A stretch of DNA of 64,000 nucleotides, from contig NZ_CP158374.1 in NCBI RefSeq assembly GCF_040267705.1, forward strand, positions 3,100,001 through 3,164,000. The letters are read 5' to 3'. The DNA comes from Agromyces sp. G08B096. Lineage in GTDB: Bacteria; Actinomycetota; Actinomycetes; Actinomycetales; Microbacteriaceae. Below are positions 36,665 to 47,406 of the stretch, piece after piece; the stretch's first letter is position 1; the number at the start of each line of letters is the position of its first letter. The translations under genes and the position numbers were made by a program. The notes beneath the pieces were generated by a model. It ran no database searches. It was not told where the DNA came from and saw only the letters and a program-made list of their open reading frames with translations.

Positions 36665-38545
36665 TCACCACTCCGGGCCGGGCACTCCGGGCAGCCGCCA
36701 GGCCGCGAAGGCAGGCCCGTCGGAGGCGAGGATCATGGTGTCGCCGGACGACTCGACCCGCACCGATCCGAACGCCACGAGCCGCTCCGCGAGCGCCTCG
36801 GGCGAGGCGTGCTGCAGCTGCGGCAGCGCCGCCTCGTCGAGCTCGAGCCGGGCGGCGTCGCGTGCGGCGAGCACCAGCACCGAGGCATCCGCCGACTCGC
36901 GCACGAAGGCGACCGCGTCGTCGCCGACGGCAAGCCAGCGGAGGCCGCCCGTCGCCAGCACGTGGTTCGACCGGCGCAGGCCGATCAGCGCGCGGTACGC
37001 CTCGAGCATCGGTGCGACGGCGGGGCCGCCTTCGCTCCCCCACGGCATCGGCGTGCGACTCGCCTCGCCATCGACGCCCGTGAGCCCGAACTCGTCGCCC
37101 GCCCATACCACCGGCAGGCCCGGCAGGGCGACCGCGAGGCCGAACGCGACCGGCGGCGTTCCGGGCCGGGCGTGCGTGGCGAACCGCGGCGTGTCATGCG
37201 TGTCGAGCGCGTTCATCGTCGCGAGGCGCGTGCGCCACGGGAACCCGGCCGCGAAGCGGCGGTGCGTCTCGACGAACTCGGGTCCCGTGAGGGTCGGTAC
37301 GCGGCCGAGCGCGAAGCCGATGCCGCCGCCCGCAGGACTCCCCGGCTGCTGCAGCCAGCCCCAGAGCGGCCGGGTGAAGGGCGTGTAGGTCATCGCGCCG
37401 TGCCACGCATCGCCCTGGAAATCGGACGCCGCATCGTTGGTGGACTCCCCGAGCAGGACGGTGTCGGGGTTCACCTCGAGCATGGTGCGCCGGATGGTCC
37501 GGCGCACCTCGGCGTTCAGGTCGACCGAGCCGAGCCGCCCGGTCATGTTCGCCACGTCGATACGCCAGCCGTCGAGCCCGAACGGCGCCTTCAGGTACCG
37601 GGCCACCACCGAGTCGGGGCCCTCGATGAAGCGGCGCCGCAGCTCGGCCGACGACCAGTCGAATTTCGGCAGGCTCGGCACACCGAGCCAGGACTCGTAC
37701 GAGCCGTCGTCGCGCAGGTAGTAGAACTCGCGCTCGGGCGCCGACAGGTCGGCCTTCGCCGCCTGGGACCACTCGTGCGCGTCGCCCGAATGGTTCGAGG
37801 TGAGGTCGCCGATGACGCGGATGCCTCGCGCGTGCGCAGCCTCGACGAGCCGGACGAGCGCCTCGTCGCCGCCGAGCAGATCGTCGACGCGGTCGAACGT
37901 CGTGGCGTCGTAGCGGTGGTTCGAACGTCCGGGGAACACGGGCGTGAGGTAGAGCAGGTTCACGCCGAGCGCCTCGAGGTGGTCGAGCCGCTCCCGCACG
38001 CCGTCGAGGTCGCCGCCGTACACCTGCTGCGAGCGGCCCGGCGGTTCGGGGTCGACCGGGTCGGACCACTCGGCGGGGATCGCCCAGGCGGGCAGCTCGC
38101 GCGAGTCCGCGGCATCCGATCGCGCGAACCGGTCGGGGAACACCTGGTACAGCACCGATTCCGCCGCCCACTCGGGCGCCGGAGGGTGGGCGACCAGCCG
38201 GAAGTCGTCCTGATCGCGCGTCTCGATCGCCGAGAGGCCGAGCTGGTTCAGCCACCGCTGCCGGCCGTCCTCCCCCACGAGCAGCCACCGGTAGCCGTGC
38301 TCGGGGTTCTCGACCTCGACCTCGGCCTCCCACCAGTCCCAGCCGCCGATCGAGCGGCCGGCCGGAGACTCCACGCGGCGCGCCTCGCTGAACCGCGGCT
38401 CGTGGTTCGGGTTCGATCGCGTGCCCGCCCACGCGAGCGGGCCGAACGCGTGCGGCACCCGCAGCCGCACGCGCACGACCTCGCCGAGCTCGGGCGTCGC
38501 CGTGGAGACGTGCAGCGGAGATCCGTCGTGGTGCGGGGTCAGCAT
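36665..38545 (-). CDS. GH13 maltodextrin glucosidase / neopullulanase-like enzyme
   Basis: 626-residue alpha-amylase-family hydrolase. A CBM34-like N-terminal beta domain (about 1-110) precedes the TIM barrel, as in MalZ, neopullulanase and cyclomaltodextrinase. Catalytic residues are visible: nucleophile D330 in GWRIDVANM, acid/base E367 in LLGEST, and D451 in ALDTHDTPR. No signal peptide, so it acts on imported maltodextrins in the cytoplasm. It lies 26 bp downstream of malG on the same strand, most likely in the mal operon. Exact specificity (maltotriose, cyclodextrin or pullulan fragments) cannot be told apart here. Confidence 0.9.
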   Translation of the reverse strand: MLTPHHDGSPLHVSTATPELGEVVRVRLRVPHAFGPLAWAGTRSNPNHEPRFSEARRVESPAGRSIGGWDWWEAEVEVENPEHGYRWLLVGEDGRQRWLNQLGLSAIETRDQDDFRLVAHPPAPEWAAESVLYQVFPDRFARSDAADSRELPAWAIPAEWSDPVDPEPPGRSQQVYGGDLDGVRERLDHLEALGVNLLYLTPVFPGRSNHRYDATTFDRVDDLLGGDEALVRLVEAAHARGIRVIGDLTSNHSGDAHEWSQAAKADLSAPEREFYYLRDDGSYESWLGVPSLPKFDWSSAELRRRFIEGPDSVVARYLKAPFGLDGWRIDVANMTGRLGSVDLNAEVRRTIRRTMLEVNPDTVLLGESTNDAASDFQGDAWHGAMTYTPFTRPLWGWLQQPGSPAGGGIGFALGRVPTLTGPEFVETHRRFAAGFPWRTRLATMNALDTHDTPRFATHARPGTPPVAFGLAVALPGLPVVWAGDEFGLTGVDGEASRTPMPWGSEGGPAVAPMLEAYRALIGLRRSNHVLATGGLRWLAVGDDAVAFVRESADASVLVLAARDAARLELDEAALPQLQHASPEALAERLVAFGSVRVESSGDTMILASDGPAFAAWRLPGVPGPEW

Positions 38546-38571
38546 GCCCGGAGCGTATCCGACCGGTGCGA

Positions 38572-39560
38572 CTACTTGACCGCGCCCGCGGTCAGCCCGC
38601 CGACGATGTACTTCTGCAGGAAGAGGAACAGCGCGACCACCGGCGCCGCCGACATCACCGCGCCCGCGGAGAACGCCGACCAGTCGGCGTAGCGCGGGTT
38701 CGACACGAGCTTCGTGAGGCCCACCGCGAGCGTCTGGTTCTCGGTGTCGATGAGCAGCACGGATGCCACGACGAACTCGTTCACGCTCGAGATGAACGAC
38801 AACAGCGCGACGACCGCGAGGATCGGCGCCACGAGCCGCAGGATGATGGTGAAGAAGATGCGGGCGTGCCCCGCGCCGTCGATCTTCGCGGCCTCGTCGA
38901 TCGAGGCGGGCACGGTGTTGAAGAAGCCGTACATGAGGTAGGTGTTCACGCCCAGCGCGCCGCCGAGGTACACCATGATGAGGCCGATGTGCGTGTTCAG
39001 GCCGATCGCCGGGAACAGGTCGCCGATCGTCGACATCAGCAGGAAGATCGCGACGACCGCGAGCAGCTGGGGGAACATCTGCACGATCACGATCGTGATC
39101 AGACCGAACCGGCGCCCGGTGAACCGCATGCGCGAGAACGAGTACGCGGCCAGCGCGCCGAGGAACACCGTGCCGAGCGCGGTGACGCCCGCGATGATCA
39201 GCGTGTTCGCGAACCACCGCGCGAACGGGATCTGCGGGTCGGAGAGGATCCGCACGTAGCTGTCGAGCCCGATCTGGGAGAACAGCGCGTTCGAGCCGGT
39301 GAGTGTGCCGTGCGGGTTCAGCGACGACGACACCACGAACACGATCGGGAAGAGCGAGAACACCACCATGACGACGCCGACGATGTGCCGCCAGCCCGTC
39401 TGACGGAACCACCGGCCGAAGTTGAACGGCCGCTTCGTCGGGATCCGCCGAGGGGCGTCGCCGACCGCGACGGACGCCCGCGTCGAGTCATCCGCGAACT
39501 CGTCGACCTCGCCCGCGAGGAGTCCGCTCTGGCTGCCGGGGACGGGATGCTGCGCGGCCA

Positions 39561-39561
<1 letters not shown>
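38572..39561 (-). CDS. malG: Maltose/maltodextrin ABC transporter permease
   Basis: 329-residue inner-membrane protein with about 60 soluble N-terminal residues and six predicted membrane segments. The docking loop EAAKIDGAGHARIFFTII (about 220-237) and the ending KYIVGGLTAGAVK are typical of MalG. The ATG shares one base with the malF stop (TGATG), indicating coupled translation. Forms the channel with MalF. The partner ATPase (MsmK/MalK type) is not in this window and is probably a shared ATPase encoded elsewhere. Confidence 0.93.
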
Positions 39562-41186
<1,625 letters not shown>

Positions 41187-41220
41187 GGTGCTCACTCTTC
41201 CCACGTGGATACAGGGCTGC

Positions 41221-41258
41221 GCTCCGGGACGGGCGCCGGTCGGCGCCCGTCCCGGAGC
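41221..41258 (-). terminator. Intercistronic hairpin between malE and malF
   Basis: A perfect 17-bp stem (41221-41237 with 41242-41258) closed by GGTC, starting 10 nt after the malE stop. It likely acts as a partial terminator and 3' stabiliser, keeping MalE in excess. Confidence 0.8.
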
Positions 41259-41267
41259 GGCTCGGGA

Positions 41268-42500
41268 TTACTCGGAGATCGCGGCCTGCACGTCGGACGC
41301 GAGCTTCTGCCACGTCGCGACCGGGTCGGCGCCGTTGATGATCGCGGCCTCGGCGATGCCCCAGTACTGCCACACCGCGCCCATGGCGGGGATGGCCGGC
41401 ATCGGCACGGCCTCGGCGCCGACGGCGGCGAAGCCCTCGATGATCGGGTCGCTCGACGCGGTCTCGGCCGCGGCGGTGAGCGCCGGGAGGATGTTGCCCG
41501 CCTCGAACAGCTCGAGCTGCACGTCCTCGGTGCCGAGGTAGTTCACGAGGAAGTCGTTCGCGGCGACCTTGTTCTTCGACTCCGAGGAGATGAAGAAGCC
41601 CTTCACGCCGGCGAACGGCTGCGCGGGCTCGGCGGTCGGGCTCGGCACCGTGTCGATGGCGACGTTGATGCCCGCGTCGACGGCGGCGCCGACGTTCCAC
41701 GGGCCGGTCAGCCAGAACGCCGACTTGCCGGTGAGGAAGCTCTCCTTCGCGATGTCACCGTCGATGTCGGTGTTGAACACGCCGGTGCCGTTCTTGCCCT
41801 GCGAGCCGAGCCACGTGGCGAACTGATCGCCGCCGGCGTTGCCGAGCTGCAGGTCGGTCGGGTCGTAGCCCTCGTCGTTGGTGCCGAAGACGGGGGCGCC
41901 GAACGCGGTCTGGAAGGGGTAGAGGTGGTAGGGGTTGCCCTCGGCGCCCTGCTCGACGACGAAGGGCTGGGTGAGGCCGGCGGCCTGGCCCTTCGCGATC
42001 ATGTCGTCGAAGTTCGCGGCCGGCTCGGGCACGAGGTCGGCGTTGCGGAGCACGGCGATGTTCTCGACGGCGTAGGGCAGCATGTAGACGGTGCCCTCGT
42101 AGGTCGAGGCCTCGATGGCGACGGGGAGGTAGTCGGCGGCGGAGTCGCCCAGCTCGATGGGGGCGACGACGCCGTTGGTCGAGAGCTCGCCCAGCCAGTC
42201 GTGGGCGCCCATGGTGATGTCGGGGCCCTTGCCGGTCGGCACCTGCTGGATGAAGTCGTCCTTGATGTCGGCGACGTCCTTGCCGACGATGTCGACCTTC
42301 ACGCCGCTCTTCTCGCTGTACGCCTCGGCTGCGCCCTTCAGCGCGTCGACGCGCTCGGCGTCGACCCAGACGGTCAGCGTGCTCGCGGCCGACGAGTCGC
42401 CCTCGGAGCCGCTGTCGCCACCGGCGCAGCCGGCGAGCCCCAGCGTCGTCACGACGGCGACGGCGCCCGCAGCGAGGAGGCCCTTCCTGTTCACCCTCAT
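41268..42500 (-). CDS. malE: Maltose/maltodextrin-binding lipoprotein
   Basis: 410-residue family-1 solute-binding protein. Lipoprotein signal: basic start RVNRKG, hydrophobic core and lipobox LAGC with the lipidated Cys at 25, then a Ser/Gly/Asp-rich linker. The mature part shows LTVWVDAERVDALKG and WLTGPWNVGA, as in MalE. It delivers maltodextrins to MalFG. GAGAAGGG precedes the ATG. The promoter lies some 140 nt upstream with a LacI-type operator across the expected transcription start, so it should be repressed without maltodextrin. Confidence 0.93.
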   Translation of the reverse strand: MRVNRKGLLAAGAVAVVTTLGLAGCAGGDSGSEGDSSAASTLTVWVDAERVDALKGAAEAYSEKSGVKVDIVGKDVADIKDDFIQQVPTGKGPDITMGAHDWLGELSTNGVVAPIELGDSAADYLPVAIEASTYEGTVYMLPYAVENIAVLRNADLVPEPAANFDDMIAKGQAAGLTQPFVVEQGAEGNPYHLYPFQTAFGAPVFGTNDEGYDPTDLQLGNAGGDQFATWLGSQGKNGTGVFNTDIDGDIAKESFLTGKSAFWLTGPWNVGAAVDAGINVAIDTVPSPTAEPAQPFAGVKGFFISSESKNKVAANDFLVNYLGTEDVQLELFEAGNILPALTAAAETASSDPIIEGFAAVGAEAVPMPAIPAMGAVWQYWGIAEAAIINGADPVATWQKLASDVQAAISE

Positions 42501-42634
42501 TGGTGTGCCCTTCTCAGTTCGCGTGAATCGGCGCCTTCGCCTGGTGGAGGAGGGCTGTCCCTCGTCGTCCCGCGTGAAGCGGAACCGCGCACCGAGCCCG
42601 AAAGGCCGTTCTTCCGTGTTGGATGCTCGCCGTA

Positions 42635-42648
42635 TGCAAGCGATTACA
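42635..42648. promoter_or_regulatory. LacI-type operator 1 (malE side)
   Basis: TGCAAGCGATTACA fits TGNAANCGNTTNCA exactly, the general LacI/CcpA-family half-palindrome with central CG. It sits directly downstream of the malE -10, on the predicted start site. Confidence 0.75.
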
Positions 42649-42676
42649 GGTATACCTCGTCACAAGATGTTCACAA
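42649..42676 (-). promoter_or_regulatory. malE promoter
   Basis: -35 TTGTGA (42676-42671), 16-bp spacer, -10 TATACC (42654-42649). A second TTGTGA at 42665-42660 is too close to act as a -35. Confidence 0.65.
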
Positions 42677-42731
42677 AACCGAGCGCCCGCCTTTGATACA
42701 GGTTCGTGACCATTGTGTGTCCGGAAGCGAC

Positions 42732-42745
42732 TGCAAGCGTTTCCA
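42732..42745. promoter_or_regulatory. LacI-type operator 2 (alpha-glucosidase side)
   Basis: TGCAAGCGTTTCCA also fits TGNAANCGNTTNCA and shares 12 of 14 bases with operator 1. It overlaps the probable -35 (42741-42746) of the leaderless glucosidase promoter. The two sites are 97 bp apart, near nine helical turns. Confidence 0.75.
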
Positions 42746-42775
42746 ACAAATGTCGAAATGTCGTAGGGTTTCGGC

Positions 42776-44470
42776 ATGACTTCGGAATGGTGGCGCACCG
42801 CCGCGATCTACCAGATCTACCCCCGCTCCTTCGCCGACGCCAACGGCGACGGCATGGGCGACCTCGCCGGCATCACCTCGCGACTCGGCTCGCTCGAGGC
42901 GCTCGGCATCGACGCGATCTGGCTGTCGCCGTTCTACACCTCCCCCCAGAAGGACGCCGGGTACGACGTCGCCGACTACTGCGACGTCGACCCCCGGTTC
43001 GGCACCCTCGCCGACTTCGACGCCATGCTCGAAGAGGCCCACGCGCGAGGCATCCGCGTCATCATCGACCTGGTGCCGAACCACTCCTCCGACCAGCACC
43101 CCTGGTTCCAGGAGGCCCTCGCGTCGCCGCCGGGCAGCGCCGCCCGCGGCCGCTACCTCTTCCGCGAGGGCCGCGGCGAGCACGGCGAGCTGCCCCCCAA
43201 CAACTGGGAGTCCGTGTTCGGCGGCCCCGCCTGGACCCGCGTCATCGAGGCCGACGGCACGCCCGGCCAGTGGTACCTCCACCTCTTCGACAGCTCGCAG
43301 CCCGACTTCGACTGGACGAACGAGGAGGTCCGCGAGGAGTTCCGTCGTATCCTGCGCTTCTGGCTCGACCGCGGCGCCGACGGCTTCCGCGTCGACGTGG
43401 CGCACGGCCTGGTCAAGGCCGACGGCCTGCCCGACTGGACCCCGCCGCAGGGCTCGGGCTCGATGGGCGGCGCCGGCGGCGTCACCGTCGGCGAGGACGG
43501 CGCGGGCGTCGCCCTCGAACCCGCGATCAGCGAGGAGAACGGCGACGGCGCACCGTACTGGGCACAGGAGGGCGTCCACGAGATCTACCGCGACTGGCGC
43601 CGCGTCCTCGACGAGTACCCCGGCGACCGCGTGCTCGCCGCCGAGGCGTGGGTCGACCCGCTGCCGAAGGTGGCGAAGTGGGTGCGCTCCGACGAGATGC
43701 ACCAGTCGTTCAACTTCGCCTACCTCGAGACCCCGTGGAACGCCGCATCCCTCCGCACCGTCATCGACGACTCGCTCGACGCGTTCGGCTCCGTCGGCGC
43801 GCCCTCGACGTGGGTGCTCTCCAACCACGACGTCGTCCGCCACGCCACGCGCCTCGCCGTGACCGCCGACAACCCGCAGGGCCACGGGCTCGGACCGCGT
43901 TCGAAGGGCATCCCCGAGTACGCGGACGGCCTCCGCCGCGCGCGGGCCGCGACGGCGCTCATGCTCGCTCTGCCCGGCTCGGCGTACATCTACCAGGGCG
44001 AGGAGCTCGGCCTCCCCGAGGTCATCGACCTGCCCGACGACGCCCGCCAGGACCCCACCTGGTTCCGCACGAACGGCGAGCGCTACGGCCGCGACGGATG
44101 CCGCGTGCCGATCCCGTGGGAGGCCACGGCACCCTCGTACGGATTCGGGCCGACGGATGCCTCGTGGTTGCCGCAGCCCGCGCAGTGGGCCGAGCTCGCC
44201 CGCGACCGCCAGCAGGGCGTGCCCGGATCGACGCTGAGCCTCTACCAGGACGCCCTTCGCCTCCGCCGCGAGCACGACCTCGGCTCGGGAACGCTGGAGT
44301 GGCTCGACGGCTTCGACGCCGACACCGTGGCCTTCCGCAACGGCGACGTCACCGTGGTCGCGAACACGGGCTCTGCGCCCGTGGCGCTGCCGGGCGGCAC
44401 CGTCCTGCTCGCCTCCGGCGAGCTCGACGGCTCGCTCCCCGCCGACACCACGGTCTGGCTCCGCGCGTAA
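42776..44470 (+). CDS. GH13 alpha-glucosidase / oligo-1,6-glucosidase-like
   Basis: 564-residue cytoplasmic alpha-glucosidase. Seen: IYQIYPRSFADANGDGMGDL, the DLVPNHSS region, nucleophile D207 in GFRVDVAHG, acid/base E290 in VLAAEAW and D352 in WVLSNHDV. The DANGDGMGD stretch (21-29) is the usual calcium site. It would split maltodextrins brought in by MalEFG to glucose. ATG 42776 is leaderless: TAGGGT (42764-42769), 6 nt, ATG. Divergent from malE and under a matching operator, so both sides should be induced together. Whether alpha-1,4 or alpha-1,6 bonds are preferred is not settled by sequence. Confidence 0.92.
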   Translation: MTSEWWRTAAIYQIYPRSFADANGDGMGDLAGITSRLGSLEALGIDAIWLSPFYTSPQKDAGYDVADYCDVDPRFGTLADFDAMLEEAHARGIRVIIDLVPNHSSDQHPWFQEALASPPGSAARGRYLFREGRGEHGELPPNNWESVFGGPAWTRVIEADGTPGQWYLHLFDSSQPDFDWTNEEVREEFRRILRFWLDRGADGFRVDVAHGLVKADGLPDWTPPQGSGSMGGAGGVTVGEDGAGVALEPAISEENGDGAPYWAQEGVHEIYRDWRRVLDEYPGDRVLAAEAWVDPLPKVAKWVRSDEMHQSFNFAYLETPWNAASLRTVIDDSLDAFGSVGAPSTWVLSNHDVVRHATRLAVTADNPQGHGLGPRSKGIPEYADGLRRARAATALMLALPGSAYIYQGEELGLPEVIDLPDDARQDPTWFRTNGERYGRDGCRVPIPWEATAPSYGFGPTDASWLPQPAQWAELARDRQQGVPGSTLSLYQDALRLRREHDLGSGTLEWLDGFDADTVAFRNGDVTVVANTGSAPVALPGGTVLLASGELDGSLPADTTVWLRA

Positions 44471-44478
44471 CGCGCTGC

Positions 44479-44514
44479 GCGGCGGGACGTGCCCGACGGG
44501 GCGCGTCCCGCCGC
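44479..44514. terminator. Terminator after the alpha-glucosidase gene
   Basis: An 11-bp outer stem (44479-44489 with 44504-44514), one T-G pair and an inner GCCC/GGGC stem make a continuous 16-pair hairpin with a GACG loop. The rest of the 221-bp gap to 44692 shows nothing else clear. Confidence 0.8.
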
Positions 44515-44691
44515 GTCGTCTCTTCCGCCGTGCACGCGGCTCCGCGCGCCCCGACTCGGGCTCAGGGGCATCCGCATTCGGACGCAATCGGGCGCCTCCG
44601 CGCGGTGGTCCCGCGACGAAACGAGTCCGAACCGCGCGCGGTGCACGCGATCAGCGGATGACCCCGCGGTCGGCCGGGCGGCCCCGCGCGC

Positions 44692-46233
44692 CTAGTTGGT
44701 GTTGGCGTAGAGCCACTCGAGCGGGTCGACCCATTCGCCGTTCACGCCGCCGATGCGGATCTCGAAGTGCAGGTGGGGACCCGTCGACATGCCGGTGTCG
44801 CCGGTCGTGCCGATGACGTCGCCGACGTGCACCGTGTCACCGACCTCGAACCGGCGCGAGTCGAACTCCATGTGGGCGTAGACGCTCGTGACGACCTCGC
44901 CGTCGATGACGTGGTCGATCATCATGACGACGCCGAGGGATCCGCCGGAGTCGGTCGAGACCGACACGACGCCGTCGGCGATGGCCTGGATCTCGGCGCC
45001 GAGACCCGGGTTGAAGTCCTGACCGTGGTGGTCGGCCGAGCAGCCGGCGCAGTTGCGGTAGCCGAACCGGTCGCCGATGTGCACGCCGACGGCGAAGGGC
45101 CACTGGATGGTGCCGAGGGGGTTGTTCGTGAACGTCGCCTCGGGCCGGATGCCGGCGGCCGCCGCGTACTCGGCGATCGTCTGGTGCTGGTAGCCCTCGC
45201 GGTCGACCGTGGGCGACGCGATCGCGTCGCCGTCGACCGTCACGCGCTGGCCCGGGCCCTTGGCGTCGGCCGCGGCGGCGAGCGCCATGGCCTGCACCTC
45301 TTCGGGGCTGAGCAGCGACAGCGCGGGCACGGACGTGGCGAGGGCGAGCGTCGCGGCGAAGCCCATGGCGACGACGGCACGCATGCCGCGCCGGCCGCGG
45401 CGCGCGCGGGGCGGTGCCGTCGGGGTGACGGATGCCTCGGCCGGGCGCCGGGAGGCGAGCTGGCGCGCCCGTTGGTCGGCCGCCTCGCGGCGTTCGGCAC
45501 GCCCGGGGCGAACGTCGGTCTCGACGCGGCGCTGGTCGCGTCGGGAGGCCTGCTGGGGCGCGACGACGCCATTCGGCAGACCATCGGTCGCGACGGAGTC
45601 GTCGAAGGCGAGTCGGGGGCGACGAGCGGATGCCCCGAGCGCGGCGGCGAACTCGGCGGATGCCTCGGCGACCGAGCGGTCGGCCGGCGGCACGGCGGCC
45701 TGCGTCGCGCCGGGCTCGACGCGCCGCCCGGCTCGTCGGCCACGGGCGGCGGAGTCGGGCTCGGCGTCGGCGGTGAGGTCGCCGAAGAGGGCGTCGAACG
45801 CTTCGACCGGACGTTCGTCGGTACGCGTCGAGCGGGCATCGCGGCGGGTCGGAGCCGCTGGCGCACTCCCTGCCGGGGGCGTGGCCGGCCGCTGGACGAT
45901 CGGCTGCTGCGCCGAAGCCGGCTGCACCGAGACCGGCTGCACCGGCGAGACGGGCTGCACCGGCGAGACGGGCTGCGCCGGTGCGGCGTGCTGCTGCACG
46001 ACCGGCTGCGAGGCGGCGGGCCACGAACCGTGAGCCTGCGTCGCAGCCGGGTTCGGCTCCTGCGTCGCACGGGCCGCGGCCTCGCGTTCCCTCAGTTCCC
46101 GCCGGGTCAAGGGTCGTTCGGGCCGCAGCGGGGACTGCGTGCCTGGCGTGGGACCGTCGGGCACGAGAGGGGACTCGAGCACGTGGGGGGAACCTTCGGC
46201 GTCGGGGAACGGACCGGATGGGGAGGTGTGCAT
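44692..46233 (-). CDS. M23-family peptidoglycan endopeptidase, membrane-anchored
   Basis: 513 residues. A long, disordered, Pro/Gln/Arg-rich cytoplasmic part (1-about 280) with QPVSPV repeats is followed by a membrane anchor (around 293-320, RAVVAMGFAATLALATSVPAL) and a C-terminal M23 domain with the zinc ligands in HHGQDFNPG and HLHFEIRIGG and an intervening YAHM. It cuts or remodels peptidoglycan cross-bridges outside the cell. ATG 46233 is favoured over in-frame upstream codons that lie within the probable promoter. MtrA-like half-sites lie at 46251-46267. Confidence 0.85.
   Translation of the reverse strand: MHTSPSGPFPDAEGSPHVLESPLVPDGPTPGTQSPLRPERPLTRRELREREAAARATQEPNPAATQAHGSWPAASQPVVQQHAAPAQPVSPVQPVSPVQPVSVQPASAQQPIVQRPATPPAGSAPAAPTRRDARSTRTDERPVEAFDALFGDLTADAEPDSAARGRRAGRRVEPGATQAAVPPADRSVAEASAEFAAALGASARRPRLAFDDSVATDGLPNGVVAPQQASRRDQRRVETDVRPGRAERREAADQRARQLASRRPAEASVTPTAPPRARRGRRGMRAVVAMGFAATLALATSVPALSLLSPEEVQAMALAAAADAKGPGQRVTVDGDAIASPTVDREGYQHQTIAEYAAAAGIRPEATFTNNPLGTIQWPFAVGVHIGDRFGYRNCAGCSADHHGQDFNPGLGAEIQAIADGVVSVSTDSGGSLGVVMMIDHVIDGEVVTSVYAHMEFDSRRFEVGDTVHVGDVIGTTGDTGMSTGPHLHFEIRIGGVNGEWVDPLEWLYANTN
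45935..45970. repeat. 18-bp tandem repeat inside the M23 gene
   Basis: GGCTGCACCGGCGAGACG occurs twice (45935-45952, 45953-45970) with a partial third copy. It encodes the QPVSPV repeats in the disordered region; unit length keeps frame. Confidence 0.75.
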
Positions 46234-46250
46234 CCCGACGCCTTGGCCGA

Positions 46251-46267
46251 GATAACGGATCGGTAAA
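46251..46267 (-). promoter_or_regulatory. Candidate MtrA-type site upstream of the M23 gene
   Basis: Plus strand GATAAC (46251-46256) and GGTAAA (46262-46267) are half-sites in direct repeat, 11 bp apart, resembling GTAAC-N6-GTAAC bound by actinobacterial MtrA. They abut a TACGCT -10 (46272-46267, minus). Confidence 0.35.
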
Positions 46268-46397
46268 GCGTACCCCGAGTCAACCGTTCGCGCCACGCGA
46301 GACGAGCGATTCCCTCGCTCACCGGGCCGAAGCACGACGAATCCCGCAGATCACGCCCGATTCGCCGCAACGATCACGCCGACGCGTGCCGCCAGGG

Positions 46398-47228
46398 TCA
46401 GGCGGGCGCCCCCGCAGCACGGAGCGCTGCGCGCAGCTCCTCGTGCAGTCCTGGCGCCGCCGCGAGCAAGAACTCGACACTCTCGGGGCCGCCGTCGACG
46501 CCCGTCACGATCGCCCCGGCCTCGCGGGCGATGAGCGCGCCCGCTGCGTGATCCCACGGGTTCAGCCCGACCTCGTAGAACGCGTCGAGCCGGCCGGCTG
46601 CGAGGCCGCACAGATCGAGCGCGGCCGAGCCGATGCGGCGGATGTCCCGCGCGAGCGGCAGCAGTCCCGTGAGCACCTGCGCCTGCTCGCGACGCCGCTC
46701 GGCCGAGTACGCGAATCCGGTGCCGACGAGCGCGTGCGACAGCGGGACCTCCTCGTTCACCGCCAGCTCCCGGCCCGCGAGCCGGGCGCCGCCGCCGCGG
46801 CTCGCCTCGAACAGCTCGCCCGTGACCGGGTTGACGACGACGCCGGCGAGCGCGGTCCACTCCCCGGGGTTCGGCGGCCCGGCGACGACCGCGATGCTCA
46901 CCGCCCAGGCGGGGATGCCGTAGAGGAAGTTGACGGTGCCGTCGATGGGGTCGACGATCCACTCGACGCCGCTGGTGCCGACGCGCGCGGCGTCCTCCTC
47001 GCCGAGGATGCCGTCGTCGGGCCGGGCCTCGAGGATGAGCTCGCGGATCAGCGCCTCGGTGTCGCGATCGACGGCGGTGACGATGTCGACCGGCGTCGAC
47101 TTCGTCGCGGCGACCTCGACGCCCGCGCGTCGCGCCTCGAGGGCGGCGCTGCCGGCGCGCACGGCGATGTCGCGTGCGATCTCGAGCAGGTCGGCCGGAG
47201 CGGGAATGGATGCCTCTGACGCGGTCAT
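46398..47228 (-). CDS. Inositol monophosphatase family phosphatase
   Basis: 276-residue metal-dependent phosphatase. Seen: GILGEEDA (metal-binding Glu pair), WIVDPIDGTVNFLYGIP (DPIDGT motif) and LNPWDHAAGALIAREAGA with the late catalytic Asp. It removes phosphate from inositol-1-phosphate, histidinol-phosphate or similar; the family does not settle which. A leaderless start is likely: TACCGT (47240-47235), 6 nt, ATG 47228, although the intervening GGAG could serve as a ribosome site. Stands alone. Confidence 0.88.
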   Translation of the reverse strand: MTASEASIPAPADLLEIARDIAVRAGSAALEARRAGVEVAATKSTPVDIVTAVDRDTEALIRELILEARPDDGILGEEDAARVGTSGVEWIVDPIDGTVNFLYGIPAWAVSIAVVAGPPNPGEWTALAGVVVNPVTGELFEASRGGGARLAGRELAVNEEVPLSHALVGTGFAYSAERRREQAQVLTGLLPLARDIRRIGSAALDLCGLAAGRLDAFYEVGLNPWDHAAGALIAREAGAIVTGVDGGPESVEFLLAAAPGLHEELRAALRAAGAPA

Positions 47229-47406
47229 GTCTCCACGGTACGCGGTGCGCATCGGGCGAGCCGCGACGGCCGGCTTGAGGCAATGGGGTGCAGCCGCGGC
47301 TCGCTGAGCCGATGCGCACATTCGACTCCGTGCGATTCTGACCGACGGCGTCCCCGGGCGACAGCGCCCATCCGGGGGACATCCGGGATGCCTCGTCCAG
47401 GCCCGC

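Noticed and set aside
45935-45990. Short tandem repeats as a possible CRISPR array
   Set aside because: Units of 18 bp without spacers, in frame within the M23 gene; no CRISPR-like repeat-spacer pattern or cas genes anywhere.
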